Of a DNA stretch of 64,000 nucleotides, positions 35,975 to 45,919 are shown in pieces. Source of the DNA: Streptomyces fumigatiscleroticus (lineage in GTDB: Bacteria > Actinomycetota > Actinomycetes > Streptomycetales > Streptomycetaceae); assembly GCF_014647975.1 (NCBI RefSeq), contig NZ_BMQF01000002.1:372001-436000 (forward strand), written 5' to 3'. Under the pieces are notes generated by a model, which was given only the letters and a program-made list of their open reading frames with translations, ran no database searches and was not told where the DNA came from. Position numbers and translations under genes: made by a program. The first letter of the stretch is position 1. Each line of letters opens with the position of its first letter.

Positions 35975-38554
35975 GTGCCCGGTGAGAATCTGACCCGCGA
36001 CGAGGCCCGGGAGCGGGCCGCCCTGCTCTCCGTCGACGGGTACGAGGTGTCCCTCGACGTGCGCTCCGCGGTCGGCGACGACGACGGGCCCGGGCCCCGC
36101 ACCTTCCGGTCCGTCACCACGATCCGCTTCCGCTGCGCCGAGCCGGGCGCGACGAGCTTCGCCGATCTGATCGCGCCGAGCGTGACGGCCGTGTCCCTCA
36201 ACGGCAGGGACCTGGACCCGGGCGAGGTCTTCGACGGCTCCCGGATCCTGCTGGAGGACCTGGCCGCCGAGAACGAGCTGGTGGTCGACGCCCAGTGCGC
36301 CTACTCCCGCACCGGTGAGGGCCTGCACCGCTTCGTCGACCCCGAGGACGGCGAGGTGTACCTGTACACCCAGTACGAGCCGGCCGACTCCCGCCGGGTC
36401 TTCGCGGGCTTCGAGCAGCCCGACCTCAAGGCCCCGTTCCGGTTCGAGGTGCGGGCGCCCGAGGGCTGGACGGTGTGGAGCAACGGCACCGGCGACCTCG
36501 CCGACGGCGTCTGGCGGTTCGCGGAGACCAAGCCGGTCTCGACGTACATCACCTGTGTGGTGGCGGGCCCGTACCACTACGTCACGGACACCTACACCCG
36601 CACCCTCGCCGACGGCACGACCCTGGAGATCCCGCTGGGCGCGCTGTGCCGCCGGGGCCTGGCGCCGTACTTCGACGCCGACGACGTCTTCCTGGTGACC
36701 AAGCAGGGCCTGGACTTCTTCCACGAGCACTTCGACTACCCGTACCCGTTCGGCAAGTACGACCAGGCGTTCGTGCCCGAGTACAACCTCGGCGCGATGG
36801 AGAACCCGGGCCTGGTGACCTTCCGGGAGGAGTACATCTTCCGGGGCAAGGTGACGCGGGCGTCCTACGAGGCACGCGCGACCGTGATCCTGCACGAGAT
36901 GGCGCACATGTGGTTCGGCGACCTGGTCACCATGGAGTGGTGGGACGACCTGTGGCTGAAGGAGTCCTTCGCCGACTTCATGGGCACGTTCTCGCTGGTG
37001 GAGGCGACCCGTTTCGGGGACGGCTGGATCACCTTCGCCAACCGCCGCAAGGCGTGGGCCTACCGCGCCGACCAGCTGCCGTCCACCCACCCGATCACCG
37101 CGGACATCCGCGATCTCCAGGACGCCAAACTGAACTTCGACGGCATCACCTACGCCAAGGGCGCCTCCGTGCTCAAGCAGCTGGTGGCGTACGCGGGCCG
37201 GGACGCGTTCCTGGAGGGCGCCCGGCGCTACTTCAAGCGGCACGCGTACGGCAACACCCGCCTCGGGGACCTGCTGACGGTGCTGGAGGAGACCAGCGGC
37301 CGGGACATGGGCACCTGGGCGCGGGCCTGGCTCCAGAGTGCCGGGGTCAACTCCCTCACCCCGCAGGTGCTGCTGGACGCCGAGGGCCGGATCGCCGAGC
37401 TGGCGGTGGTGCAGGAGGCCGCCGAGTCGCACCCGGAGCTGCGCCCGCACCGGGTGGCGGTGGGCCTGTACCGGCGGGACGAGACCGGTGCCCTCCAGCG
37501 GTACGCGCGGGCCGAGCCGGACATCGACGGGCCGCGGACGGTGGTCGCGGAACTGGCGGGCGCCGAGGCACCGGAGCTCGTCCTCGTCAACGACGACGAC
37601 CTGACGTACTGCAAGGTCCGTTTCGACGAGACCTCGCTGGCCACCCTCCGCGAGCACCTGGGCGACATCACCGACCCGCTCGCCCGGGCCCTGTGCTGGT
37701 CCGCCCTGTGGAACCTGACCCGGGACGCGCTGCTGCCGGCGCGGGACTTCGTGCGGCTGGTGCTGCGGTTCGCGGGGCGCGAGTCGGACATCGGGGTGCT
37801 CCAGATGCTGCACGCCTGGGCGAACTCGGCGCTGGTGCACTACGTGGCGCCGCAGTGGCGTCGAACGGGCGGGCGGCTGCTGGCCGAGGGCGCGCTGCGG
37901 GAGCTGCGGGCGGCGGCGCCGGGCAGCGAGCACCAGCTGGCCTGGGGCCGCTTCCTGGCCTCGGTGGCCTCGCAGCCGGCGGAACTGCGGCTGCTGCGGG
38001 GCCTGCTGGAGGGCACGGAGAAGATCGACGGGCTGGAGGTGGACCAGGAGCTGCGGTGGGCGCTGCTGGAGCCGCTCGCGGCCCACGGTCTGGCCGACGA
38101 GTCCGTGCTCGCCGCCGAACTGGCCCGGGACGACACCGCGTCCGGCAGGCGCCACCAGGTCCGCTGTCTGGCCGCCCGGCCCTCAGCGGCGGTGAAGGCG
38201 CAGGCGTGGGCGCAGGTGGTGGAGTCGGACGCGTTGTCCAACGCGCTGGTGGAGGCGACGATCGCGGGCTTCGCGCAGCCCTCGCAGCGGGAGCTGCTCG
38301 CGCCGTACGCGGAGAAGTACTTCGCGGCGATCGAGCGGGTGTGGGCCGAGCGGTCGATCCAGATCGGCATGGACGTGGTGCGCGGGCTCTTCCCGTCCCT
38401 GCGGGACTCGCGGGCCACGCTGGACGCGACGGACGCGTGGCTCGGGGCGCACCCCCAGGCGGCGCCCGCGCTGCGCCGGCTGGTGCTGGAGGCCCGGGAC
38501 GACCTGGCGCGGGCGCTGCGCGGACAGGCGTGCGACGCGGCGGCCACCGAGTAG
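35975..38554 (+). CDS. pepN: M1-family aminopeptidase N, copy 1
   Basis: 859 residues from GTG at 35975 (VPGENLTRDEARERA), chosen by GAGGGAG nine bases upstream and by the identical start of the second copy at 52560. Zinc site HEMAHMWFGDLVTMEWW with the third ligand Glu in LWLKESFADF; substrate motif GAMENPG. The C-terminal ERAP1-like helical domain is complete. Cytoplasmic exopeptidase removing N-terminal residues. A second, similar M1 enzyme lies 14 kb away (52560). A terminator follows at 38605. Confidence 0.95.
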   Translation: MPGENLTRDEARERAALLSVDGYEVSLDVRSAVGDDDGPGPRTFRSVTTIRFRCAEPGATSFADLIAPSVTAVSLNGRDLDPGEVFDGSRILLEDLAAENELVVDAQCAYSRTGEGLHRFVDPEDGEVYLYTQYEPADSRRVFAGFEQPDLKAPFRFEVRAPEGWTVWSNGTGDLADGVWRFAETKPVSTYITCVVAGPYHYVTDTYTRTLADGTTLEIPLGALCRRGLAPYFDADDVFLVTKQGLDFFHEHFDYPYPFGKYDQAFVPEYNLGAMENPGLVTFREEYIFRGKVTRASYEARATVILHEMAHMWFGDLVTMEWWDDLWLKESFADFMGTFSLVEATRFGDGWITFANRRKAWAYRADQLPSTHPITADIRDLQDAKLNFDGITYAKGASVLKQLVAYAGRDAFLEGARRYFKRHAYGNTRLGDLLTVLEETSGRDMGTWARAWLQSAGVNSLTPQVLLDAEGRIAELAVVQEAAESHPELRPHRVAVGLYRRDETGALQRYARAEPDIDGPRTVVAELAGAEAPELVLVNDDDLTYCKVRFDETSLATLREHLGDITDPLARALCWSALWNLTRDALLPARDFVRLVLRFAGRESDIGVLQMLHAWANSALVHYVAPQWRRTGGRLLAEGALRELRAAAPGSEHQLAWGRFLASVASQPAELRLLRGLLEGTEKIDGLEVDQELRWALLEPLAAHGLADESVLAAELARDDTASGRRHQVRCLAARPSAAVKAQAWAQVVESDALSNALVEATIAGFAQPSQRELLAPYAEKYFAAIERVWAERSIQIGMDVVRGLFPSLRDSRATLDATDAWLGAHPQAAPALRRLVLEARDDLARALRGQACDAAATE

Positions 38555-38604
38555 GGATCCTTGGCCCACGCGTGGGCGTTCCGTCATCGTTACACAGGTG
38601 CCGT

Positions 38605-38638
38605 AACCCCTGGTCCCCACCCGAACGGACCAGGGGTT
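38605..38638 (+). terminator. Terminator of aminopeptidase copy 1
   Basis: Perfect 12-base arms AACCCCTGGTCC and GGACCAGGGGTT with a 10-base loop, 50 bases after the stop. Confidence 0.88.
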
Positions 38639-38741
38639 CTCGGCATCCGAACACCCGTCCTTTAGTGCGGTCCTGTCCGCATTCGCCCACAGCCGTGTAA
38701 CAGCGGTTAAGAGGGTGATCGGGCACGGGAAACCCCGGGAC

Positions 38742-39782
38742 ATGAACCACGACACTCCGCTCTCCCCCCGCCCCTTGCGTCACCTGTCGGACGGCCGCCA
38801 CCCGGTCATGACCACCGCGCAGCTGCGCACGCACGGTGTGACGGCCGCCGAGACCGGCGAGCAGTGCCGTCCCGGCGGTCCCTGGCAGCAGCTCCTGCCC
38901 GGCGTCGTCCTGCTCCACCCGGGCCCGCCCACCAGCGACGAGCGGCTGCACGCGGTGCTGCTGTACGCGGCACGCGAGCGCACCGCCCAGGTCCCCGCCC
39001 AACCGGGCGCGCGGAGCACCCGGGAGCCGGCCTACGCGGAGGCCATGATCACGGGCCTGGCCGCGCTGACGCTGCACGGCCTCGCCTCCGCCCCGCCGCT
39101 GGCGTCCCTGGACGTGCTCGACGTCCTGGTCCCCCGGCTGCGCCGGCTGCGCTCGACGGGCTGCGCGCGGATCGTCCGCACGCCGGTGCTGCCCGCCCCC
39201 GGGCTGGTCGCCGCCGGTCTGCCGGTGGCGCCGGTGCCGCGGGCCCTGGCCGACGCGGTGGCGGGGCTGACGGACGCCGGTGTCGTACGCCGGCTGCTGA
39301 CCGAGGCGGTGCGCGGCGGGCACTGCGAACCGGCCGCCGTGGTACGGGAGCTGAACCGGGCGCGGCTGCTGAGCCGGCCGCACGTGGTGGACGCGGTGGA
39401 CACCCTGCTGGCCGAGGGCCGGGCGATCGCGGAGGACCGCCTGTACCGGATGGTGGGCGAGTACGGCCTGCCCGACCCGGTGTGGAACGTCGACCTCCGG
39501 CTGCCCGGCGGTCCGTACCTGGGCGGTCTGGACGCCTACTGGCCCGAGCAGGCGGTGGCGGTGGAGCTGGACACCCGCGCGCCCCGGCAGGACGACGACG
39601 CGCTGTGGTCGGAGTACGCCCGCAAGCGCGAGCACCTGGAACGGCTGGGCATCACCGTCGTGCACCTCACGCCGAAGAAGCTGCGGGACTGCCCGGAGCA
39701 GCAGGCGGCGGTGGTGCGCACCGCCCTGATGGCGTCCGGTGACCGCGAACCGGCGGCGTACGTCGTGGTGCTGCCCCGGTAG
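38742..39782 (+). CDS. AbiEi-antitoxin-like/DUF559 (Vsr-fold) protein
   Basis: 346 residues from ATG at 38742. The N-terminal part (MTTAQLRTHGVTAAE) resembles the winged-helix start of AbiEi-type antitoxins and the middle the AbiEi core (EPAYAEAMITGLAALTLHG). The C-terminal part has the PD-(D/E)XK layout of DUF559: Glu in AIAEDRLYRMVGE, Asp in YLGGLDAYWPEQAVAVELD, then Arg/Lys-rich KREHLERLGITVVHLT. Such proteins are frequent in Actinobacteria without a toxin partner. No AbiEii-type nucleotidyltransferase gene lies next to it. Function unproven. Confidence 0.75.
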   Translation: MNHDTPLSPRPLRHLSDGRHPVMTTAQLRTHGVTAAETGEQCRPGGPWQQLLPGVVLLHPGPPTSDERLHAVLLYAARERTAQVPAQPGARSTREPAYAEAMITGLAALTLHGLASAPPLASLDVLDVLVPRLRRLRSTGCARIVRTPVLPAPGLVAAGLPVAPVPRALADAVAGLTDAGVVRRLLTEAVRGGHCEPAAVVRELNRARLLSRPHVVDAVDTLLAEGRAIAEDRLYRMVGEYGLPDPVWNVDLRLPGGPYLGGLDAYWPEQAVAVELDTRAPRQDDDALWSEYARKREHLERLGITVVHLTPKKLRDCPEQQAAVVRTALMASGDREPAAYVVVLPR

Positions 39783-39812
39783 TGGACGGACCGGGACGGC
39801 ACCAGGAGGGGA

Positions 39813-39847
39813 GAGGAGGGGCCGCCGGCCGCCGGCGGCCCCTCCTC
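39813..39847. terminator. Shared terminator, 38742 gene and phosphoesterase
   Basis: 17-base arms starting GAGGAGGGGCCGCCGGC with a 1-base loop position, between converging genes. Confidence 0.85.
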
Positions 39848-39870
39848 GTGCGCGCGTCCGCGGCCGGAGC

Positions 39871-41625
39871 TCAGCCCTTCTCCAGCACCAGCTCCGTGTT
39901 GCGGTCCTTCGCCTCGCCGGCCAGGTCCGCCGGGGCGCCGGCGGCGTTGACGGACAGCTCGCGGTAGAGGGCCGCCAGACCGGTCTGCGACAGGTCGGTG
40001 AAGTCCGTGCGGTACGGGGCCGAGGACTCGACCAGGGTGGTGAAGACGGACAGCGTGCCGTCCTTGTTGTCCACCAGCTCCAGCACCCGCGCCAGTTGCG
40101 GGTGGTCGACGTGGGAGGCGGTGGAGATCTCCCAGAAGGAGCGGCCGTCGCTACCGGCGTGCGGGGTGATGACGTTGCGGTGGATGTGGCCGTTCACCCA
40201 GGCGAGGACGTTGCGGTGGCTGCCGAGGAGGGCGACGACGTCCTCGCCGCCCAGGCGGCGCTCGTCCGGGCGGGCCGGGTCGGGGCGGAGGTTGGTCATC
40301 GACCCGCTGGTGTGGTGGCTGAAGACGACCGCGTAGGAGTCCGCGTTCTCCCGCAGCGTGCGGTCCAGCCAGCGCAGCTGCGCCGCTCCGACGGAGCCCG
40401 CGTAGTGGCCGCCGGGGTCGGTGGTGTCCAGGCTGATGCCGATCACGTCGTCGGAGATGCGGAAGGAGTAGTACTGGGTGCCCGTCTCGAGGTTGGCGGC
40501 GGTGTAGCCGTGGCCGGCCGGGCCCGGGCCGAGGTGGGCCGGGTCCAGGTGGGCCTTGAGGTAGTCGGCGGGCGTGAACGGGGCGCGGCGCTCGTCCGGG
40601 GTGACCGCGCGCATGGCACGGGCGTGGGCCCGGAGGAAGCCGCGGTACTCGGCCCCCTTGGGGTCGCCGTTCTTCCTGATGCGGTTCTGGAGCTTCTTCG
40701 CCTCGGCGGCGGACAGGCTCATCAGCTTCCGGCCGCCGACGGCGAGGTCGGTGAGGTAGGAGTCGCCGTGCGAGGCGTAGCAGCCCAGCGGCATCGCGTC
40801 GTGGTTGCCGACCGTGGAGTACCAGGGCAGGCCGAGGCCGGGGCTGCGCACCTCGCGCAGGGCGGCCCGGAGGAAGCCCTCGATGTGCGGGAAGCCGAGC
40901 TGCTTGTCCCCGTCGCGCATGGTCGACGCGGGCTGCCAGTACAGCTTCAGGCCGCTGTCCTGGACGCCCTCGTAGTGGCGCGGGTCGCCGGTGTCGGGGG
41001 TGATGCGGCCGCCGCTCATGACGGTCATGAACCAGTCCAGCTCGGCCCGGGAGTTGTTGTCCGTGTTGTCGCCGGTGGTGATGGCGAAGTGCAGCGGGGA
41101 GCCGGTGACGGGGGCGCCGCGCAGCGCGTTGATCCGCTCGACGAGCGCGATCGCGCCCTGCACGGTGAGCGCCTCGTGCGGCCGCCAGGCGTGCGGGTCG
41201 GTGGAGCGCAGGTACTCCAGACGCAGCGGGTGCTGGACGTCCGTCAGGTGCAGGTCGGTGAGCTGGACGAAGGCGGCGAGCGTGGTCCGGCGCCCGGCGC
41301 GGCCGGACCTGGGCTCGGCCAGCTCGCCGCGGACGACCCGCGGCCAGCCGGGGCCGTCGCCGAGGCGGCGGTAGCCGGAGGTGCCGCGCGGGGTGCCGAC
41401 GGAGGCCAGGGTGGTGCCCGCGGTGTAGGGGGCGAGCGGGGCTTGGGGGGCCGGTCTGGAGGAGGCGGCCGCGGTGTTCCCGGCCGCCGTGGTGGCGGCC
41501 TGGCTGTCACTGGGGCGCAGGGCGTAGCCGACACCCGCGGAGACGGCGACGGCTCCGGTGGCGGCGAGGACGGTACGGCGGTGGATGCCCGGCGCCAGGC
41601 CGGCGACTGAGCGTAGGCGCGACAT
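39871..41625 (-). CDS. Tat-exported metallophosphoesterase (TIGR03767-like)
   Basis: 584 residues from ATG at 41625. A twin-arginine-type leader HRRTVLAATGAVAVSAGVGY is followed by an Ala/Ser-rich stretch. Calcineurin-like metal-site motifs are in order: VQLTDLHLTD, AITTGDNTDN, YSTVGNHDAM, VFSHHTSG and WVNGHIHRN. Long insertions between them match the TIGR03767 actinobacterial group. Secreted phosphodiesterase or phosphatase; substrate unknown. Single gene between two terminators. Confidence 0.93.
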   Translation of the reverse strand: MSRLRSVAGLAPGIHRRTVLAATGAVAVSAGVGYALRPSDSQAATTAAGNTAAASSRPAPQAPLAPYTAGTTLASVGTPRGTSGYRRLGDGPGWPRVVRGELAEPRSGRAGRRTTLAAFVQLTDLHLTDVQHPLRLEYLRSTDPHAWRPHEALTVQGAIALVERINALRGAPVTGSPLHFAITTGDNTDNNSRAELDWFMTVMSGGRITPDTGDPRHYEGVQDSGLKLYWQPASTMRDGDKQLGFPHIEGFLRAALREVRSPGLGLPWYSTVGNHDAMPLGCYASHGDSYLTDLAVGGRKLMSLSAAEAKKLQNRIRKNGDPKGAEYRGFLRAHARAMRAVTPDERRAPFTPADYLKAHLDPAHLGPGPAGHGYTAANLETGTQYYSFRISDDVIGISLDTTDPGGHYAGSVGAAQLRWLDRTLRENADSYAVVFSHHTSGSMTNLRPDPARPDERRLGGEDVVALLGSHRNVLAWVNGHIHRNVITPHAGSDGRSFWEISTASHVDHPQLARVLELVDNKDGTLSVFTTLVESSAPYRTDFTDLSQTGLAALYRELSVNAAGAPADLAGEAKDRNTELVLEKG

Positions 41626-41876
41626 GCGCTTCTCTCCCCGAGTGCGAACGCGTCGGCAGTGGTCACGGGCGGTCGCTGACGCGGACCGGCCCGCTCGTCC
41701 GGATCGTTGGCACCGGGGGTGGCCTGCGCGTGAACGTCACAGCAACGCGCGACGCCGATCACCGTACGTGGATCTCCGGCTACCCTGCGCGCCCCCGCAC
41801 CGCTGCTGGGCCGCCCGGAGGCGGTCACTCCTTGTTCATCTGCCGGGGTAGGGGAGGCGTCCGCGGCGGAACGGGC

Positions 41877-42335
41877 CTACTCCTCCGCGAGCGCGGCCCG
41901 TCCCGCCGCCGGGCGCTCGCGCAGCAGCCGCAGGCCGGTGTCGACCAGCGGCACCCGGGGCAGCCCGGGCACGGCGGCCAGGTCCTGCCAGGCGGCCAGG
42001 TCGGTGGAGCCGCCGATCTCGTAGCGCAGTTCGCCGCCGACGACGCGGCCCTCGTAGAGCAGCCGCACGGCGTGGTGGTCGACGGCGCGTCCGAAGCGGC
42101 GCGGGAGGATGTGGCGGACGGAGTCCACGCCGAGCAGGCCGGTCACCTCGATGCGGTAGCCGGTCTCCTCCTCCACCTCCCGCCGGACGGTGTCGTAGGG
42201 GTCCTCGCCGTGCTCCATGCCGCCGCCGGGCAGCACCCACTCCGGGGTGCCGTCGGGAGCCGGTGAACGGGCCAGCAGGATCTGTCCGTCGCGGACGCAC
42301 AGGGCGTAGGCCGCCACCCGTAGGTTCTTTCGCAT
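41877..42335 (-). CDS. Nudix hydrolase
   Basis: 152 residues from ATG at 42335. The complete Nudix box GGGMEHGEDPYDTVRREVEE continues with ETGYR and holds the metal-binding Glu residues. N-terminal VAAYALCVRDGQILLARS is the usual strand pair. Hydrolyses nucleoside diphosphates linked to another group; substrate unknown. A perfect 16-base palindrome lies 16 bases before the start, a likely operator. Divergent from the large subtilase. Confidence 0.9.
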   Translation of the reverse strand: MRKNLRVAAYALCVRDGQILLARSPAPDGTPEWVLPGGGMEHGEDPYDTVRREVEEETGYRIEVTGLLGVDSVRHILPRRFGRAVDHHAVRLLYEGRVVGGELRYEIGGSTDLAAWQDLAAVPGLPRVPLVDTGLRLLRERPAAGRAALAEE

Positions 42336-42350
42336 CCCGGGACGTTAACC

Positions 42351-42366
42351 GCCTACGCGCGTAGGC
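42351..42366. promoter_or_regulatory. 16-base palindrome before the Nudix gene
   Basis: GCCTACGCGCGTAGGC is perfectly self-complementary and begins 16 bases upstream of the Nudix start codon, where a bound repressor would block transcription or translation. Confidence 0.5.
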
Positions 42367-42418
42367 GCGCCGGTCACCGCTGAGGAATGTCACAGGCTGC
42401 CCTCATAAGTCCCCGGTG

Positions 42419-42444
42419 ACGCATGGCGGGATTCCGCCATGCGT
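42419..42444. promoter_or_regulatory. Inverted repeat in the Nudix/subtilase divergent region
   Basis: Perfect 11-base arms ACGCATGGCGG (42419-42429) and CCGCCATGCGT (42434-42444) with a 4-base loop. No T-run on either side, so an operator or mRNA leader structure is as likely as a terminator. Confidence 0.5.
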
Positions 42445-42590
42445 TCCCTACGTCTCGGTCAACTCTCCACAAACATTCACCCCGTACGTAAAGCTGAGCG
42501 GTCGTCCGGGATCGCATTCCGGACTAGTGCGACCAGGTCCGATCGGCCCCGGTCGCTCCCCGCTCGTTCCTTTACCTGCAAGGGATGCCG

Positions 42591-45500
42591 ATGAGCCTCA
42601 CCCCCAAGCGCGATCCGATACCCGGCGCGAGACGCGTGGCCCGTATCGCCGTGGCCGCGGGCATCGTCGCCGCGCTCTCCGCGGCGGGCCCGATACCCCT
42701 GGCCCTCGCGGCCGACGCGCCGGCCGCCGCGACCCCGGCACCGGACCCGGTCAAGTCCGCGCGGGACAAGCTGGGTTCCGACGACGCGGACCTGCTCGCC
42801 GACGCCAAGGCCGCCGGTGACAAGAACGTCACGCTGATGATCGCCACCGCGCCCGGGCAGACCGAGCAGGTCGCCGAGAAGCTGGACGCGGTCAAGGGCG
42901 GCTCGGTCGGCCGCACCTACGACAAGCTCGGCTACGTCCGCGCCACCGTCCCCACCGCCAAGGCGGACTCGGCCATCGACGCCGCCGCCGAACTCTCCTC
43001 GGTGCACGGCATCGACCTGCGCCAGGAGATCGCGCTGGACGACCCGACGCCGAGCGCGGACACCGCCAAGGGCGCCTCGGCCAAGGCCTCGGCCACCGCC
43101 TACGCGGCGCCGAACGCGAAGACCCCCGCCGAGAACCCCTACAACCCGTCCTTCGAGACGGGCGCCGTCGACTTCGTGAAGCAGAACCCGAAGGCGGACG
43201 GCCGCGGCATCACCATCGGCATCCTCGACTCGGGCGTGGACCTGGGCCACCCGGCGCTCCAGAGGACCACCACCGGCGAGCGCAAGATCGTCGACTGGGT
43301 CACCGCGACCGACCCGATCGTCGACGGCGACCAGACCTGGCGCCCGATGGTGACCGCCGTCTCCGGGCCCGCCTTCACCTACGGCGGGCGGACCTGGACC
43401 GCGCCCGCCGGCTCCTACCAGGTCAGCTCCTTCAAGGAGTCGTACACCACCGGCGGCGACGCGGCCGGTGACGCCAACCGCGACGGCGACACCACCGACT
43501 CCTGGGGCGTGCTGTACGACCCGGCCGCCGGAACCGTCCGCGTCGACCTGAACAACAACTACGACTTCGGCGACGACACGCCGATGAAGCCGTACAAGGA
43601 CGGGTACCAGGTCGGCTACTTCGGCACGGACGACCCGTCGACCGATGTCGTGGAGCGCCAGCCGTTCGTCGTGCAGATCCGCAAGGACGTGCCGATGGAC
43701 CCCTACGGCGGGGACTGGACCGGCAAGACGGCCGACTTCGTCAACATCGGCGTCATCGAGTCCGAGCACGGCACCCACGTGGCCGGCATCACCGCCGCCC
43801 ACGGCCTGTTCGGCGGGAAGATGAACGGCGCCGCCCCGGGCGCGAAGATCGTCTCCTCCCGGGCCTGCACCTGGACCGGCGGCTGCACCAACGTCGCGCT
43901 CACCGAGGGCATGATCGACCTGGTCGTCAACCGCGGTGTCGACATCGTGAACATGTCGATCGGCGGCCTCCCGGCGCTGAACGACGGCAACAACGCGCGC
44001 GCCGAGCTCTACACGCGCCTGATCGACACCTACGGCGTCCAGCTGGTGATCTCCGCCGGCAACGAGGGCCCCGGCGCCAACACCATCGGCGACCCCGGCC
44101 TGGCCGACAAGGTCATCTCGGTCGGCGCGACCATCTCCAAGGAGACCTGGGCCGCCAACTACGGCTCGGCCGTGGAGAAGAAGTACGCGATGATGCCGTT
44201 CTCCTCGCGCGGCCCGCGTGAGGACGGCGGCTTCACCCCGACGCTCTCCGCGCCGGGCGCCGCGATCAACACCACGCAGACCTGGCTGCCGGGCGGACCG
44301 GTCGCCGAGGCGGGCTACTCGCTGCCGGCCGGCTACTCGATGCTCCAGGGCACCTCGATGGCCTCCCCGCAGGCGGCCGGCGCCTCCGCGCTGCTGCTCT
44401 CCGCCGCGAAGCAGCAGCACATCGACCTCACCCCGGCGAAGCTGCGCACGGCGCTGACCTCGACCGCCGACCACATCAAGGGGGTGCAGGCGTACGAGGA
44501 GGGCGCGGGCCTGATCAACGTCGTGGACGCCTGGAAGTCGATCCGCAAGGGCGCTTCCGCGCACGAGTACACGGTCAAGGCCCCGGTCGACACCGTCTTC
44601 GCCTCCAGGCTGAAGACCCCGGGCTTCGGCACCGGTCTCTACGACCGCGAGGGCGGCCTGAGGGCCGGCCAGAAGAAGACGTACGAGATCACCCTCACCC
44701 GTACCTCCGGCGCCGACCAGGCGATCCGGCACGAGCTGCACTTCGAGAACAACGCCGGGAACACCTTCGAAATCGTCGGCTCCGACGAGGTGAAGCTGCC
44801 GCTGAACCGGCCGGTCACCGTCAAGGTGCAGGCCGCGCCGGAGGACGCGGGCCTGAAGAGCGCGGTCCTGGAGGTCGACGACCCGAGGACCGAGGGCACC
44901 GACAAGCTGGTCATGACCACCGTCGTGGTCTCCGCGCCGCTGAAGTACACCTACTCGGCGTCGGGTTCGGTGCAGCGCAACAGCACGCGGTCGTACTTCG
45001 TGACGGTCCCCGAGGGCGCCAGGTCCCTGGAGGTCGCGATCGGCGGGCTGAAGGACAAGAGCCAGACCCGGTTCATCGCCATCCACCCCTACGGCGTCGC
45101 GCAGGACGAGTCCTCCACGCCGTACTGCTACAACAACTACCTCGACGGCAACGGCTGCAAGCCCGACGTCCGCTCCTACGCCGACCCGCAGGCGGGCGTG
45201 TGGGAGATCGAGGTCGAGTCGCGCCGCACCTCGCCGCTGCTCGACAACCCCTACGAGCTGGACGTCTCCGTCCTCGGCGCGGCCTTCGAACCGGAGGTCG
45301 TGACCGTGCCCGAGGCGAAGGCGGGCACCCCGGTGACCGCCTCCTGGACGGTGACGAACCAGTACGCCGCCATCGACGGCCGTCTGACCGGCGGCCCGCT
45401 GGGCTCGGCCGAGTCGGCCCGCCCGACGATCGCGCAGGGCGAGACGCGGACCACCACCGTCGAGGTGCCCGAGGGCACCACCTCGCTCGACGTGGTCATC

Positions 45501-45902
45501 GGCAACGTCTCCGACACCGCAGCCGACCTGGACCTGACGGTCTACGACGCGGACGGCAAGCAGGTCGGCCAGTCCGCCGACGGCGACTCCGAGGAGGCCG
45601 TCTCCATCGCCGACCCGGCCGCCGGGACGTACACGATCGAGGTCGCGGGCTACGCGGTGCCGTCCGGCACCACCGCCTACGACTACCGGGACGTGTTCTT
45701 CTCCACCTCCCTCGGCACCGTCACCGTCGACGAGTCGCCGGTGAAGCTGGCCACGGGCGCCTCGGCGACCGTCTCCGGCAGCGTCACCGCGCTGGCCGCC
45801 GCGCCGGAGGGCCGCGAGTTCTTCGGACAGGTGCAGCTGGTCAACGCCCGCGGCACGGCCGCGGGCACCGGCAGCGTAAAGATCGAGAAGGTCGTGCCGT
45901 AG
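42591..45902 (+). CDS. Secreted S8 subtilisin-like serine protease, large
   Basis: 1103 residues from ATG at 42591, chosen because AAGGG lies six to seven bases upstream; ATG at 42585 is in frame. A signal peptide (VARIAVAAGIVAALSAAG to LALA-AD) leads to a propeptide of about 130 residues. Catalytic Asp in IGILDSGVDLGHP (about 210), His in SEHGTHVAGI (about 392), oxyanion Asn in VISAGNEGPG (about 488) and Ser in LQGTSMASPQAAG (about 587). The Asp-His spacing carries an insert of about 120 residues compared with ordinary subtilases. The 450-residue C-terminus is beta-rich (PPC/jelly-roll-like). Extracellular protein degradation. Single gene. Confidence 0.95.
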   Translation: MSLTPKRDPIPGARRVARIAVAAGIVAALSAAGPIPLALAADAPAAATPAPDPVKSARDKLGSDDADLLADAKAAGDKNVTLMIATAPGQTEQVAEKLDAVKGGSVGRTYDKLGYVRATVPTAKADSAIDAAAELSSVHGIDLRQEIALDDPTPSADTAKGASAKASATAYAAPNAKTPAENPYNPSFETGAVDFVKQNPKADGRGITIGILDSGVDLGHPALQRTTTGERKIVDWVTATDPIVDGDQTWRPMVTAVSGPAFTYGGRTWTAPAGSYQVSSFKESYTTGGDAAGDANRDGDTTDSWGVLYDPAAGTVRVDLNNNYDFGDDTPMKPYKDGYQVGYFGTDDPSTDVVERQPFVVQIRKDVPMDPYGGDWTGKTADFVNIGVIESEHGTHVAGITAAHGLFGGKMNGAAPGAKIVSSRACTWTGGCTNVALTEGMIDLVVNRGVDIVNMSIGGLPALNDGNNARAELYTRLIDTYGVQLVISAGNEGPGANTIGDPGLADKVISVGATISKETWAANYGSAVEKKYAMMPFSSRGPREDGGFTPTLSAPGAAINTTQTWLPGGPVAEAGYSLPAGYSMLQGTSMASPQAAGASALLLSAAKQQHIDLTPAKLRTALTSTADHIKGVQAYEEGAGLINVVDAWKSIRKGASAHEYTVKAPVDTVFASRLKTPGFGTGLYDREGGLRAGQKKTYEITLTRTSGADQAIRHELHFENNAGNTFEIVGSDEVKLPLNRPVTVKVQAAPEDAGLKSAVLEVDDPRTEGTDKLVMTTVVVSAPLKYTYSASGSVQRNSTRSYFVTVPEGARSLEVAIGGLKDKSQTRFIAIHPYGVAQDESSTPYCYNNYLDGNGCKPDVRSYADPQAGVWEIEVESRRTSPLLDNPYELDVSVLGAAFEPEVVTVPEAKAGTPVTASWTVTNQYAAIDGRLTGGPLGSAESARPTIAQGETRTTTVEVPEGTTSLDVVIGNVSDTAADLDLTVYDADGKQVGQSADGDSEEAVSIADPAAGTYTIEVAGYAVPSGTTAYDYRDVFFSTSLGTVTVDESPVKLATGASATVSGSVTALAAAPEGREFFGQVQLVNARGTAAGTGSVKIEKVVP

Positions 45903-45919
45903 GTCCGGTACGGCACCGG

